Below, piece after piece: positions 55,930 to 63,675 of a stretch of DNA of 64,000 bases. Each line of letters starts with the position of its first letter. The first letter of the stretch is position 1. A program made the position numbers and the translations under genes. Source of the DNA: Rhodanobacter sp. LX-99 (GTDB lineage Bacteria > Pseudomonadota > Gammaproteobacteria > Xanthomonadales > Rhodanobacteraceae). Below the pieces are notes generated by a model, which was not told where the DNA came from, ran no database searches, and saw nothing but the letters and a program-made list of their open reading frames with translations. Location: positions 1,178,001-1,242,000 of the forward strand of contig NZ_JAHFVL010000001.1 in NCBI RefSeq assembly GCF_018599185.1, read 5' to 3'.

Positions 55930-58458
55930 ATGCAAATTTTCAAACGCTTGTTGCGCTGGGCTTTGATCCTGGCCTTTTCCGGTTTGCTCCTGGCAGTTGT
56001 CGCGGTGGGTGTGGCGTACTGGCTGATCGCCCCGAGGCTCCCTTCGGTAGCCGAGCTGAAGAACTATCCGATGCAGGTGCCGCTGCGCGTGCTGAGCGCC
56101 GACGGCAAGCTGATCGCCAGTTTCGGCGAGACCCGGCGCATTCCGGTGAACATCGAGAACGTGCCGGACCGGCTCAAGCACGCCGTGCTGTCGGCCGAGG
56201 ATGCGGACTTCTACCACCACCCGGGCGTGGACTGGCACGGCATCGTGCGGGCCGGCTGGCATGTCGTGGTGACCGGCGGCGACAAGGGCCCCGGCGGCTC
56301 TACGATCACCCAGCAGGTTGCCCGCAACTTCTTCCTGAGCCCGGAAAAACTGTATTCGCGCAAGCTCACCGAGATCTTCATCGCGTTGCGCATCGAGCAC
56401 GAGCTCACCAAGGACCAGATCCTCGAGCTGTACCTCAACAAGATGTTCCTCGGCCACCGCTCGTACGGCGTGGCCGCGGCCGCCGAGTACTACTACGGCA
56501 AGACGCTGGACCAGCTGACCGTGGCCGAATGCGCGCTGATCGCCTCGACCTTCCAGCTGCCGTCGGTGGTCAATCCGATCAACGGGCAGAAGCGCGCGAT
56601 CGCCCGGCGCAACTGGGTGCTGGGCGAAATGCTGCGCCACGACTACATCACCAGGGCCGTGTACGAGCAGGCGATCGCCGAGCCGAACCACGCCTACCCG
56701 CATGAGCAGCCGATCGAGGTGGATGCCCCTTACCTGGCCGAGATGGTGCGCCGGCAGGTGCTCGACCGCTTCGGCAACGATGCGCTGACCGAAGGCTACG
56801 TGGTCAGGACCACGGTGCAGAGCGGCCGCCAGCAGGCTGCCGTGGAAGCCGTGCGCGACGGGCTGATCGCCTATGACCGCCGGCATGGCTGGCGCGGACC
56901 GGAAGCCCACCAGGACCTGCCGGCGGGCGCCGGCGAAGCGGATTTCGACGGCCTGCTGGCCAACTACGGCAATGTCTCCGGCATGCAGCCGGGCATCGTC
57001 ACGGCCAGCGACGCGAAGCAGGCGACCGTCTACCTGTCCAGCCACGAGAGCGTGATACTCGACCTGGCCGGGGTCGGCTGGGCGCGTCCGCACATCAACG
57101 ACGACCGCGTCGGCGCCACGCCGACCCGCGTCGACAGCGTGCTCAAGCGCGGCGACATCATCCGGCTGGCGCGCGGCGACAAGGGCGAGTGGCAGCTGGC
57201 GCAGATCCCCGCTGCACAGGCGGCGCTGACCTCGATCGAGCCCGAGGACGGTTCGATCCAGGCCCTGGTCGGCGGCTTCAACTTCGTGCGCAGCAAGTTC
57301 AACCGGGCCGTGATGGCGGCGCGCCAGCCCGGCTCCAGCTTCAAGCCCTACCTGTACTCGGCGGCGTTCGAGCGTGGATTCACCCCGGCCTCGATCGTCA
57401 ACGACGCGCCGCTCGCCCTGCCCGATCCGTCGCGCCCGAACGGTATCTGGACCCCGTCCAACGACGACGACAAGTTCGCCGGGCCGATGCGCCTGCGCGA
57501 AGCGCTGGTGCAGTCGAAGAACCTGGTCTCGGTGCGCCTGCTCGACGCCATCGGCGTGCGCTACATGCGCGAATACGCCACCCGCTTCGGCTTCTCGCAG
57601 GACGCGATCCCGGCCAACCTGTCGATGGCGCTGGGCACCGCCTCGGTGTCGCCGATGGGCATGGCCCGCGGTTATGCGGTGTTCGCCAATGGCGGCTACC
57701 TGGTCACGCCGTATTTCATCCACGAGATCGACGACCGCAACGGCAAGCCGGTGTACGTCGCCAACCCCGCGCGCGCCTGCCGCAACTGCCAGGAGCGCCT
57801 GCTCGACACGCGGCCGCCCGGCCCGCCGCCCGCCGACATGAACCCCACCCCCGCCAACAACATGGCCAGCGCATCATCCGCAGCCCCTGCCGAATCCAGC
57901 AGCGTCGACGGCGTCGGCGACGCGGTACTGCCGGCCGACGCGCACGGCGACGGCGCACATCCGCCGGTACTCGCGCCGCGCGTGATCGAGGCACGCAACG
58001 ACTACCTGGTGACTTCGCTGATGAAGGACGTGATCCTGCGCGGCACCGGCTCGGCCGCGCGTGCGCTGGAGCGCGACGACCTGGCCGGCAAGACCGGCTC
58101 CACCAACGACCACCGCGACGCCTGGTTCGTCGGCTTCAACGGGGACTTGTCGACTGCGGTGTGGCTGGGTTTCGACGACTACAGCTCGCTCGGCCGCGGC
58201 GAGTTCGGCGCCAAGGCCGCGCTGCCGATCTGGATGTCCTACATGGGCAGCGTCCTGAAAGGCATGCCGTCGAGCACGTTGCCGATGCCGCCGGGAATCA
58301 GTACGGTATTGATCAACCGCTACAGCGGCCTGCCCGCCTCGTCGGGCGATCCGGACGGCATCAACGAGATGTTCAAGGTGGAAGACGTCGACCGCCTGCG
58401 CAGCCAGGCCGCCCAGCAGAAGGAACAGGACCAGCAGCACGCCTACGACATCTTCTGA
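55930..58458 (+). CDS. mrcA: Penicillin-binding protein 1A (bifunctional peptidoglycan synthase)
   Basis: This 842-aa class A PBP has an N-terminal membrane anchor (about 9-33), a glycosyltransferase domain with catalytic E90 in VLSAEDADFYHHPGVD and GGSTITQQVARN, an OB-like insert (about 320-400), and a transpeptidase domain with SSFK (S469, K472), the SKN box near 525, and KTG at 721. It polymerises and crosslinks peptidoglycan in the periplasm. A Pro/Ala/Ser-rich linker (about 625-675) interrupts the transpeptidase domain near its end. It is divergent from pilM, the usual order in gammaproteobacteria. No Shine-Dalgarno is visible close to the ATG; TATACT at 55886-55891 may be its -10 element. 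Confidence 0.95.
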   Translation: MQIFKRLLRWALILAFSGLLLAVVAVGVAYWLIAPRLPSVAELKNYPMQVPLRVLSADGKLIASFGETRRIPVNIENVPDRLKHAVLSAEDADFYHHPGVDWHGIVRAGWHVVVTGGDKGPGGSTITQQVARNFFLSPEKLYSRKLTEIFIALRIEHELTKDQILELYLNKMFLGHRSYGVAAAAEYYYGKTLDQLTVAECALIASTFQLPSVVNPINGQKRAIARRNWVLGEMLRHDYITRAVYEQAIAEPNHAYPHEQPIEVDAPYLAEMVRRQVLDRFGNDALTEGYVVRTTVQSGRQQAAVEAVRDGLIAYDRRHGWRGPEAHQDLPAGAGEADFDGLLANYGNVSGMQPGIVTASDAKQATVYLSSHESVILDLAGVGWARPHINDDRVGATPTRVDSVLKRGDIIRLARGDKGEWQLAQIPAAQAALTSIEPEDGSIQALVGGFNFVRSKFNRAVMAARQPGSSFKPYLYSAAFERGFTPASIVNDAPLALPDPSRPNGIWTPSNDDDKFAGPMRLREALVQSKNLVSVRLLDAIGVRYMREYATRFGFSQDAIPANLSMALGTASVSPMGMARGYAVFANGGYLVTPYFIHEIDDRNGKPVYVANPARACRNCQERLLDTRPPGPPPADMNPTPANNMASASSAAPAESSSVDGVGDAVLPADAHGDGAHPPVLAPRVIEARNDYLVTSLMKDVILRGTGSAARALERDDLAGKTGSTNDHRDAWFVGFNGDLSTAVWLGFDDYSSLGRGEFGAKAALPIWMSYMGSVLKGMPSSTLPMPPGISTVLINRYSGLPASSGDPDGINEMFKVEDVDRLRSQAAQQKEQDQQHAYDIF

Positions 58459-58521
58459 GCCTTCGACGCAGCTTCCGGCAAAAAAGGAAGCTGCCGGTTA
58501 CCGATCGATGAGGAGCGCGCC

Positions 58522-59193
58522 ATGTCCCGAGGCGAACACCACCGCATCCATGCGCACGACCGCCTGCGGCGCAACCGCTTGCGGGTTGCCCAGGAAGCCG
58601 CGCGACTGATGAGCGAGCACGGCATCCGCGACTTCCACCACGCCAAGCTGAAGGCCGCCGAGCGGCTCGGCATCCTCGACACGCAGGCGCTGCCGCGCAA
58701 CCTGGAGATCGAGCAGGCGCTGCGCGAGCACCAGCGCCTGTTCCTCGCCGACAGCCAGCCGCAATTGCTGCGCGAGCGGCGCGAGGCGGCGGTCGAGGCG
58801 ATGCGTTTTCTCGCCGCGTTCGAACCGCGCCTTGTCGGCGCCGTGCTCGAAGGCACCGCCGACGCGCATTCGGCGGTCTGCCTGCACGTGTACAGCGACG
58901 ATCCGGAGGCGGTCGTGCTGTACCTGCGCGAACACGGCGTGCCGATCGAGACCCAGGTGCGCCGGCTGCGCTACAGCCGCGACGACCAGCCCGAATACCC
59001 GGTGCTGCTGTTCGCCGCCGACGAGCTGCCATTCGATCTCACCGTGCTGCCGCGCGACGCGCTGCGCCAGGCCCCGCTGGACCGCGCCGACGACCGGCCG
59101 ATGCGGCGCGCCTCGCTGGCCCAGGTGGAAATGCTGCTCGACGAGGACGCCGACGAAACCTTCGAGCAGCGGCTGGGCGCGGCGTTGCGCTGA
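58522..59193 (+). CDS. Conserved protein of unknown function
   Basis: This 223-aa protein is predicted cytoplasmic, rich in Arg, Glu and Asp, and mostly helical in its first half (HDRLRRNRLRVAQEAARLMS). The second half has a mixed alpha/beta stretch (FEPRLVGAVLEGTADAHSAV, then VCLHVYSDDPEAVVLYLREHG) that looks like a nucleotidyltransferase-type or ferredoxin-like fold, but I cannot name a family. It lies 63 bases after mrcA with GAGG near its ATG and ends just before a shared bidirectional terminator. Confidence 0.6.
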   Translation: MSRGEHHRIHAHDRLRRNRLRVAQEAARLMSEHGIRDFHHAKLKAAERLGILDTQALPRNLEIEQALREHQRLFLADSQPQLLRERREAAVEAMRFLAAFEPRLVGAVLEGTADAHSAVCLHVYSDDPEAVVLYLREHGVPIETQVRRLRYSRDDQPEYPVLLFAADELPFDLTVLPRDALRQAPLDRADDRPMRRASLAQVEMLLDEDADETFEQRLGAALR

Positions 59194-59213
59194 ACCCGGG
59201 TTGTCTCCCGCAC

Positions 59214-59241
59214 AAAAAAGCCCCGGCCTTGGCCGGGGCTC
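59214..59241. terminator. Bidirectional terminator
   Basis: AGCCCCGGCC (59219-59228) and GGCCGGGGCT (59231-59240) pair across a 2-base centre. On the minus strand it is followed by six Ts, giving a strong terminator for gltA; on the plus strand it closes the mrcA-side transcript. Confidence 0.88.
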
Positions 59242-59262
59242 TTCATCGGCGCGACGTGGCGG

Positions 59263-60558
59263 TCAGCGCTTCGCGGTCGTCACGTAGTCGCGTACGCCGG
59301 CACCGGTATAGACCTGGCGCGGGCGGCCGATGCGCGACCCGGGCGTTTCGTGCTGTTCGATCCAGTGCGCGATCCAGCCGGCGGTGCGCGCGATCGCGAA
59401 CATCACGGTGAACATCTCGGTGGGAATGCCCAGCGCCTTGTAGATGATGCCGGAGTAGAAGTCGACGTTCGGATACAGCTTGCGCTCGACGAAATACTCG
59501 TCCTTCAGCGCCGCCTCCTCCAGCTTCATCGCCACTTCCAGCAGCGGGTCGTTGACGCCCAGTTCGGCCAGCACCTTGTGGCACATCTCGCGGATGATCT
59601 TCGCGCGCGGATCGAAGTTCTTGTACACGCGATGGCCGAAGCCCATCAGGCGGAAGCTGTCGTTCTTGTCCTTCGCGCGCAGGATCGCCGACTCGACGTT
59701 GTCCGGCGTGCCGATCTCCTGCAACTGCTTGAGCACGGCCTCGTTGGCGCCGCCATGCGCGGGGCCCCACAGCGCGGTGATGCCGGCGGCGATCGATGCG
59801 TACGGGTTCGCACCGGTGGAGCCGACCAGGCGCACGGTCGAGGTGGACGCGTTCTGCTCGTGGTCGGCATGCAGGATGAACAGCAGGTCCAGCGCCTTGG
59901 CCGCGACCGGGCTCATCTGCAGCGGCTCGCTCGGCACCTCGAACATCATGTGCAGGAAGCGGTCGACGTACTCCAGGTTGTTGCGCGGATAGCGCATCGG
60001 CCAGCCGATCGAATAGCGGTAGCAGGCGGCGGCGATCGTCGGCATCTTGGCGATCAGGCGGATCGCGGCAAGCTTGCGGTCGGCCGGGTCGTCCACGTTG
60101 AGGTCGTCGTGGTAGAACGCCGACAGCGAGGCCACCGCGGCGGCCAGCATCGCCATCGGATGCGCGTCGTGGTGGAAGCCCTGGAAGAAGTTCTTCAGCG
60201 ACTCGTGCAGCATCGTGTGATGCGCGACGTCGTGCTCGAACGTGGCGAACTCGGCCGGCTTCGGCAGCTCGCCGTTGAGCAGCAGGTAGGCCACTTCGAG
60301 AAAACTGGAGTTTTCCGCGAGCTGCTCGATCGGGTAGCCGCGGTACAGCAGCACGCCCTGGTCGCCGTCGATGTAGGTGATCGCGCTCCTGGTGCTGGCG
60401 GTCGAGCCGTAGCCGGGGTCGTAGGTGAAGTGACCGGTGTCCTTGTACAGCGTGGCGATGTCGATGCACGCCGGACCGAGCGTGCCGCTGACCAGCGGCA
60501 GTTCGCTGCTGCGGTTGTTCGACTCATCCACCAGCTTGACGGTCTTGGGATCGGACAC
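59263..60558 (-). CDS. gltA: Citrate synthase (type II)
   Basis: This 431-aa enzyme condenses oxaloacetate with acetyl-CoA at the start of the TCA cycle. Seen: [20 protein letters not shown] at the start, [20 protein letters not shown], catalytic [24 protein letters not shown] and DFYSGI(I)YKALGIP. The start is GTG (60558), chosen because AAGGAGG lies 5 bases before it and it gives the known N-terminus. The long allosteric type II form is typical of gammaproteobacteria. Confidence 0.96.
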   Translation of the reverse strand: MSDPKTVKLVDESNNRSSELPLVSGTLGPACIDIATLYKDTGHFTYDPGYGSTASTRSAITYIDGDQGVLLYRGYPIEQLAENSSFLEVAYLLLNGELPKPAEFATFEHDVAHHTMLHESLKNFFQGFHHDAHPMAMLAAAVASLSAFYHDDLNVDDPADRKLAAIRLIAKMPTIAAACYRYSIGWPMRYPRNNLEYVDRFLHMMFEVPSEPLQMSPVAAKALDLLFILHADHEQNASTSTVRLVGSTGANPYASIAAGITALWGPAHGGANEAVLKQLQEIGTPDNVESAILRAKDKNDSFRLMGFGHRVYKNFDPRAKIIREMCHKVLAELGVNDPLLEVAMKLEEAALKDEYFVERKLYPNVDFYSGIIYKALGIPTEMFTVMFAIARTAGWIAHWIEQHETPGSRIGRPRQVYTGAGVRDYVTTAKR

Positions 60559-60673
60559 GGAAACCTCCTTACATGTGGGTCGTCGCCACCGGCAACCGCG
60601 ATGGCGGCGCCGGCCGGCGAAGGAATGCCTGGGCATGGCGTGCCGGGGAAAACACGCGATGCAACGGACGCGG

Positions 60674-60698
60674 TGACGTCAGTTCACTGACCATTATC
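60674..60698 (-). promoter_or_regulatory. Likely gltA promoter region
   Basis: On the minus strand GATAAT (60698-60693) makes a good -10 element about 135 bases before the gltA start; no matching -35 box is seen 17 bases upstream. TGACGTCA at 60674-60681 is a perfect 8-bp palindrome nearby. The rest of the 275-base gap holds only the rpmE2 terminator. Confidence 0.35.
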
Positions 60699-60747
60699 GC
60701 ACAAGGTCCCGTTTGCATTCGATGGCGAATGGTCGAATGCCGGGCAC

Positions 60748-60785
60748 GAAAAGACACGGGGCAAGCCTGCGCCTGCCCCGTGTCT
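60748..60785 (-). terminator. Terminator downstream of rpmE2
   Basis: AGACACGGGGCA (60752-60763) and TGCCCCGTGTCT (60774-60785) form a 12-bp stem; on the minus strand it runs into TTTTCG. It lies 48 bases past the rpmE2 stop. Confidence 0.85.
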
Positions 60786-60833
60786 CGAATCGGATCTGCG
60801 CAGCCAGCGCCAGGCGCCGGCTGCCGCCGTCAC

Positions 60834-61088
60834 TTATTCCTTGACGGAACCCGCGTAGCGGCGACGGAACTTGTCGACACGGCCGCCGACGTCCAGCGTC
60901 TTCTGCTTGCCGGTGTAGAACGGGTGCGAATGGCTGGAGATATCCACCTTGATCAGCGGGTACTCGTTGCCGTCCTCCCACTTGATGGTTTCCTTGCTGG
61001 ACATGGTCGACTTGGTCAGGAACGCGAAGTCGGACGACAGGTCCTGGAACACCACCGGGATGTAGTTCGGATGGATATCAGGCTTCAT
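60834..61088 (-). CDS. rpmE2: Ribosomal protein bL31, type B
   Basis: This 84-aa protein is the zinc-independent form of L31: [16 protein letters not shown], then [19 protein letters not shown] and [11 protein letters not shown]. The zinc-binding CxxC of the type A form is absent. In many bacteria type B replaces type A under zinc limitation by Zur control; no Zur box was seen upstream. It has its own promoter and a strong terminator. Confidence 0.96.
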   Translation of the reverse strand: MKPDIHPNYIPVVFQDLSSDFAFLTKSTMSSKETIKWEDGNEYPLIKVDISSHSHPFYTGKQKTLDVGGRVDKFRRRYAGSVKE

Positions 61089-61121
61089 GGCTGGCTCTAA
61101 AGCGGTGGTGAAAAGAGCGGC

Positions 61122-61151
61122 ATTGTAACGAGGAACCTGCTGCGGCTGCAA
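61122..61151 (-). promoter_or_regulatory. Sigma-70-like promoter for rpmE2
   Basis: On the minus strand TTGCAG (61151-61146) and TACAAT (61127-61122) are 18 bases apart; the -10 lies 34 bases before the start codon. Confidence 0.6.
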
Positions 61152-61207
61152 GTCAGCGGTCAGCCCGGTCGTGTCTCACTTTGAAATCTGGCGTGCCAGC
61201 CGATTCC

Positions 61208-61236
61208 TTGAGCGGTCAGGCATGCGGCTTCATACT
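61208..61236 (+). promoter_or_regulatory. Candidate promoter for the KGG-motif gene
   Basis: TTGAGC (61208-61213), a 17-base spacer and CATACT (61231-61236) form a sigma-70-like promoter. The -10 lies 7 bases before the ATG at 61243, so the transcript would be nearly leaderless, and no Shine-Dalgarno is visible. Confidence 0.35.
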
Positions 61237-61242
61237 GTAGGC

Positions 61243-61475
61243 ATGTCTAATAAGCGCCCACGCGACCCGAACCAGCTAGCCCATCTCATCGCTGCGATAG
61301 CGACGGGTGAGGTCGAGGACGTCAAGACAGACGATGGGAAGAACCCGGCTGCGGTCGCGCTGGGGCGTAAGGGGGGGGGCTGAAAGGTGGTGAAGCACGC
61401 GCAAAAAAACTGACCGCTAAAGAGCGGTCAGAGATTGCGAAGAAGGCAGCGAAGGCTAGGTGGAAAGCCGACTAA
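61243..61475 (+). pseudogene. KGG-motif small basic protein, frameshifted at a G9 tract
   Basis: The frame from ATG 61243 reads MSNKRPRDPNQLAHLIAAIA and then KNPAAVALGRKGGG before an immediate stop at 61381. One base more or two fewer in the run of nine Gs at 61371-61379 would continue into LKGGEARAKKLTAKERSEIA and KKAAKARWKAD, ending at 61475. The restored protein of about 77 aa belongs to a known type of small basic proteins with a KGG repeat, often near phage or plasmid genes. The shift could be a real mutation, a slippage switch or a sequencing error. Its end overlaps the convergent P63C gene by 4 bases. Confidence 0.7.
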
Positions 61476-62488
61476 TCCTCATGTTTGCCGAAGTCCAACT
61501 GCGCGGTTTCGCCGTATCTCGGGTGAACCAGATTCACGTTGTCTCGGAACTGCTGTGGAGTTTTCGACAGCTTGAGAATTGAAACAATCGAGGCAAGGTG
61601 CTCGCGCAATTTTGGATGCCCAATGTCGGTGGTTAACCACTGATGCAGCTTGGCCCTCTTCTCGGCCTTGCTCGCAGCCTTCTTCAATTCCGGTAGCAGA
61701 TCAGGAGCGAGCCTGTTGTAGACCACTTCGTTCGTGATGGTTCCAAAAAATGCAGGCCGCCATTGTGGCCTTTTGTCTTTTGGCGGGTACTCGTATCCGT
61801 AAAGACGGAAGAGCTGCTCATAGTAGTCGGACGGAAACGTCTTCAAGTAAGGCTGCAATTCTTTTGCTACGAACGCCTCGAGGATTTTAGCCAAAGCATC
61901 CTTCGCGCGATCTTTCTGGTAGCCCGTGGCCTCATCAACTAGAGCGATGATCCCAACACGAGCGAAGCCCCTGAGCAAAATTTCGCATTGGTTCGCGATG
62001 TGAGCTTGCTGCGGCCTTAAGGCACTCGCCTGTCGCGCCTCAAGCACGGCCTCGCAAAGGTCCGCGAGGATGGTTGCTTCATAGCCTGTCGCTGCGCTTC
62101 CGCCTGTGGGTGCCTGGAAGCGAATTGGCGTTTTCATCCTGCTCGCTAAGTCGTTGGAAATAAAAGGGGATATGGCTTTTCCTGACACAAAACTAGTCAG
62201 TCGATCACCCTCACCACCTCCGGCGCTGCCAATCGACATTCCCAGTGCCTTTGTCATTCCGCCAAGGGAGAGTACGCGGCGCCCGTCCTCAAGCACATAA
62301 CAAGGGATTTCGACGTTTCCGATCCTAAGCGGGTGCTCGCTAGATCCATGCGTTGCTTTTGGCAACATCGCCCGTTCGCGCCGCGCCTCAACACCCTTGA
62401 GTGAGATCGCCTTACGTTGTTCAGCGGATAACGCCTTAGCCCGAGCTTCCCCACCGGCTGACTTTCCAAGCCCCTTTGCTGTGCTCAT
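61472..62488 (-). CDS. P63C-domain protein (phage-related)
   Basis: This 338-aa protein matches the P63C-domain family found in prophages and plasmids: VLSLGGMTKALGMSIGSAGG, ISNDLASRMKTPIRF, AILADLCEAVLEARQASALR-like and the C-terminal block FPSDYYEQLFRLYGYEYP, then the TITNEVVYNRLAPDLLPELK stretch. It resembles phage regulatory proteins of the Ant/KilA-C kind, but its function is not known. The first 40 residues carry GGEARAKALSAEQRKAIS, matching the KGG motif of the neighbouring small gene. AAGGA seven bases before ATG 62488 decides the start over 62503. An inverted repeat lies in its promoter. Confidence 0.8.
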   Translation of the reverse strand: MSTAKGLGKSAGGEARAKALSAEQRKAISLKGVEARRERAMLPKATHGSSEHPLRIGNVEIPCYVLEDGRRVLSLGGMTKALGMSIGSAGGGEGDRLTSFVSGKAISPFISNDLASRMKTPIRFQAPTGGSAATGYEATILADLCEAVLEARQASALRPQQAHIANQCEILLRGFARVGIIALVDEATGYQKDRAKDALAKILEAFVAKELQPYLKTFPSDYYEQLFRLYGYEYPPKDKRPQWRPAFFGTITNEVVYNRLAPDLLPELKKAASKAEKRAKLHQWLTTDIGHPKLREHLASIVSILKLSKTPQQFRDNVNLVHPRYGETAQLDFGKHED

Positions 62489-62514
62489 TTCAGTTCCTTG
62501 CATTGCTCATGGTG

Positions 62515-62550
62515 CAAGTATGTTACTTGTATTTATCAAAAATGCAAGTA
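62515..62550. promoter_or_regulatory. CAAGTA-TGT-TACTTG operator-like repeat
   Basis: CAAGTA (62515-62520), TGT and TACTTG (62524-62529) form a perfect inverted repeat, and a third copy of CAAGTA lies at 62545-62550. They fall in the 94-base AT-rich gap between the divergent P63C and transposase genes, overlapping the likely P63C promoter, as expected of a repressor operator. Confidence 0.5.
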
Positions 62551-62582
62551 AACTAACTGAACTATATGCTTGAGCGACAACA

Positions 62583-63448
62583 ATGAACCGCATGTCCAAC
62601 CAAGAGCGCGCCAAAATCCTCGGTTTCCTCGTTGAAGGAATGAGCCTGCGTGCGGCTTCCCGCTTGGCGGACTGTTCCATCAACACCGTGACAAAGCTGC
62701 TTGTGGACGTTGGCGTGGCCTGCGCCGAGTACCAAGACAAGGCGCTGCGCAATCTGCCGTGCAAGCGCATCCAGTGCGACGAAATCTGGTCGTTCGTCGG
62801 CGCCAAGCAGAAGAACGTGAGCGCGAAGGCGAGTTCGGCGTAGGCGACGTGTGGACATGGACGGCCATCTGTGCCGATACCAAGATCATTGCTTCGTGGA
62901 TGGTTGGCGACCGTGGTGCTGCCGCTGCAAACGCCTTTATCGCTGACCTGGCTAGCCGGCTGTCTAACCGCATCCAGCTCACCACGGACGGCCATCGCGT
63001 CTACGTGAATGCAGTCGAGCGGGCATTCGGCGGGGACATCGACTACGCCATGCTGGTGAAGGTCTACGGTGAAGGCCCAGCATCGCACGAGCGCAAGTAC
63101 AGCCCGAGCGAGCATATCGGAACCGAGACGGTACGCATTGAGGGCGAACCTGATCCAGCCCATATCTCGACAAGCTATGTCGAGCGCCAGAACCTGACCA
63201 TGCGCATGTCGATGCGCCGCTTCACGCGACTGACCAACGCTTTCAGCAAAAAAGTGGACAACCACATGGCGGCGGTTGCGCTGCATTTCATGCATTACAA
63301 CTTCGGCCGCATCCATAAGAGCCTGCGGGTCACGCCTGCGATGGAAGCTGGCGTGTCTGATCATGTATGGTCGCTGGAAGAGATTGCGGCCCTTGTGCCA
63401 GAACCGGAGTCTAAGCCCCGCGGTCCTTACAAAAAGAAAGCCGCCTGA
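62583..63448 (+). pseudogene. IS1-like transposase, -1 frameshift
   Basis: An N-terminal frame (62583-62843; MSNQERAKILGFLVEGMSLR, an HTH region, then IQCDEIWSFVGAKQKN) and a C-terminal frame (to 63448; GDVWTWTAICADTK, TTDGHRVY, STSYVERQNLTMRMSMRRFT) together make one IS1-family DDE transposase. The catalytic D, D and E are all present. The frames join by a -1 shift near 62828 (AAG then GGC). No slippery A-rich heptamer is seen there, so a one-base deletion is more likely than programmed shifting. No terminal inverted repeats were found, so it may be a solitary gene and not a complete IS. Confidence 0.8.
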
Positions 63449-63458
63449 TAGGCGGCTT
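63438..63458 (+). terminator. Hairpin at the transposase end
   Basis: AAGCCGCC (63438-63445) and GGCGGCTT (63451-63458) pair around TGATA; the transposase stop codon is inside the loop. A-rich sequence precedes it on the plus strand, giving a T-run for minus-strand transcripts, so it could end the small gene below. Confidence 0.65.
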
Positions 63459-63483
63459 ACAAAGTGTTCGTTGCAGCGACAAA

Positions 63484-63651
63484 TCAGCCGGCTAGCTCTT
63501 GGCTGCGCTCACAACGAGCAATGGCTTGTTCTATGTGTCCGCTGATGATGTGCAGCTCTGACAGAATTTCATTCGCCAGAGCAATGCAATCCTGCCTGCT
63601 CTTGGGTTCTGCCAAGGCATGCAGATCAAAGTTCAGGCTAGTCATGTACAT
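63484..63651 (-). CDS. 55-aa small protein with a strong ribosome site
   Basis: A short frame, MYMTSLNFDLHALAEPKSRQ then DCIALANEILSELHIISGHI and EQAIARCERSQELAG, is preceded by GGAGGAAGG at 3-4 bases from ATG 63651 (a second ATG, 63645, has ideal spacing). It reads as an acidic helical protein and has two cysteines. No family is recognised. It lies 24 bases downstream of the partial gene on the same strand, and the two may form an operon that ends at the hairpin near 63448. Confidence 0.7.
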   Translation of the reverse strand: MYMTSLNFDLHALAEPKSRQDCIALANEILSELHIISGHIEQAIARCERSQELAG

Positions 63652-63675
63652 GATCCTTCCTCCGGTTAACGCTTT

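Noticed and set aside
61089-61170. Zur box before rpmE2
   Set aside because: No palindrome of the GTTATA-type Zur consensus was seen; only a standard promoter.
62583-62843. Programmed -1 frameshifting in the IS1-like gene
   Set aside because: The join lacks an A-AAA-AAC-type slippery heptamer, so a simple base deletion is the better explanation.
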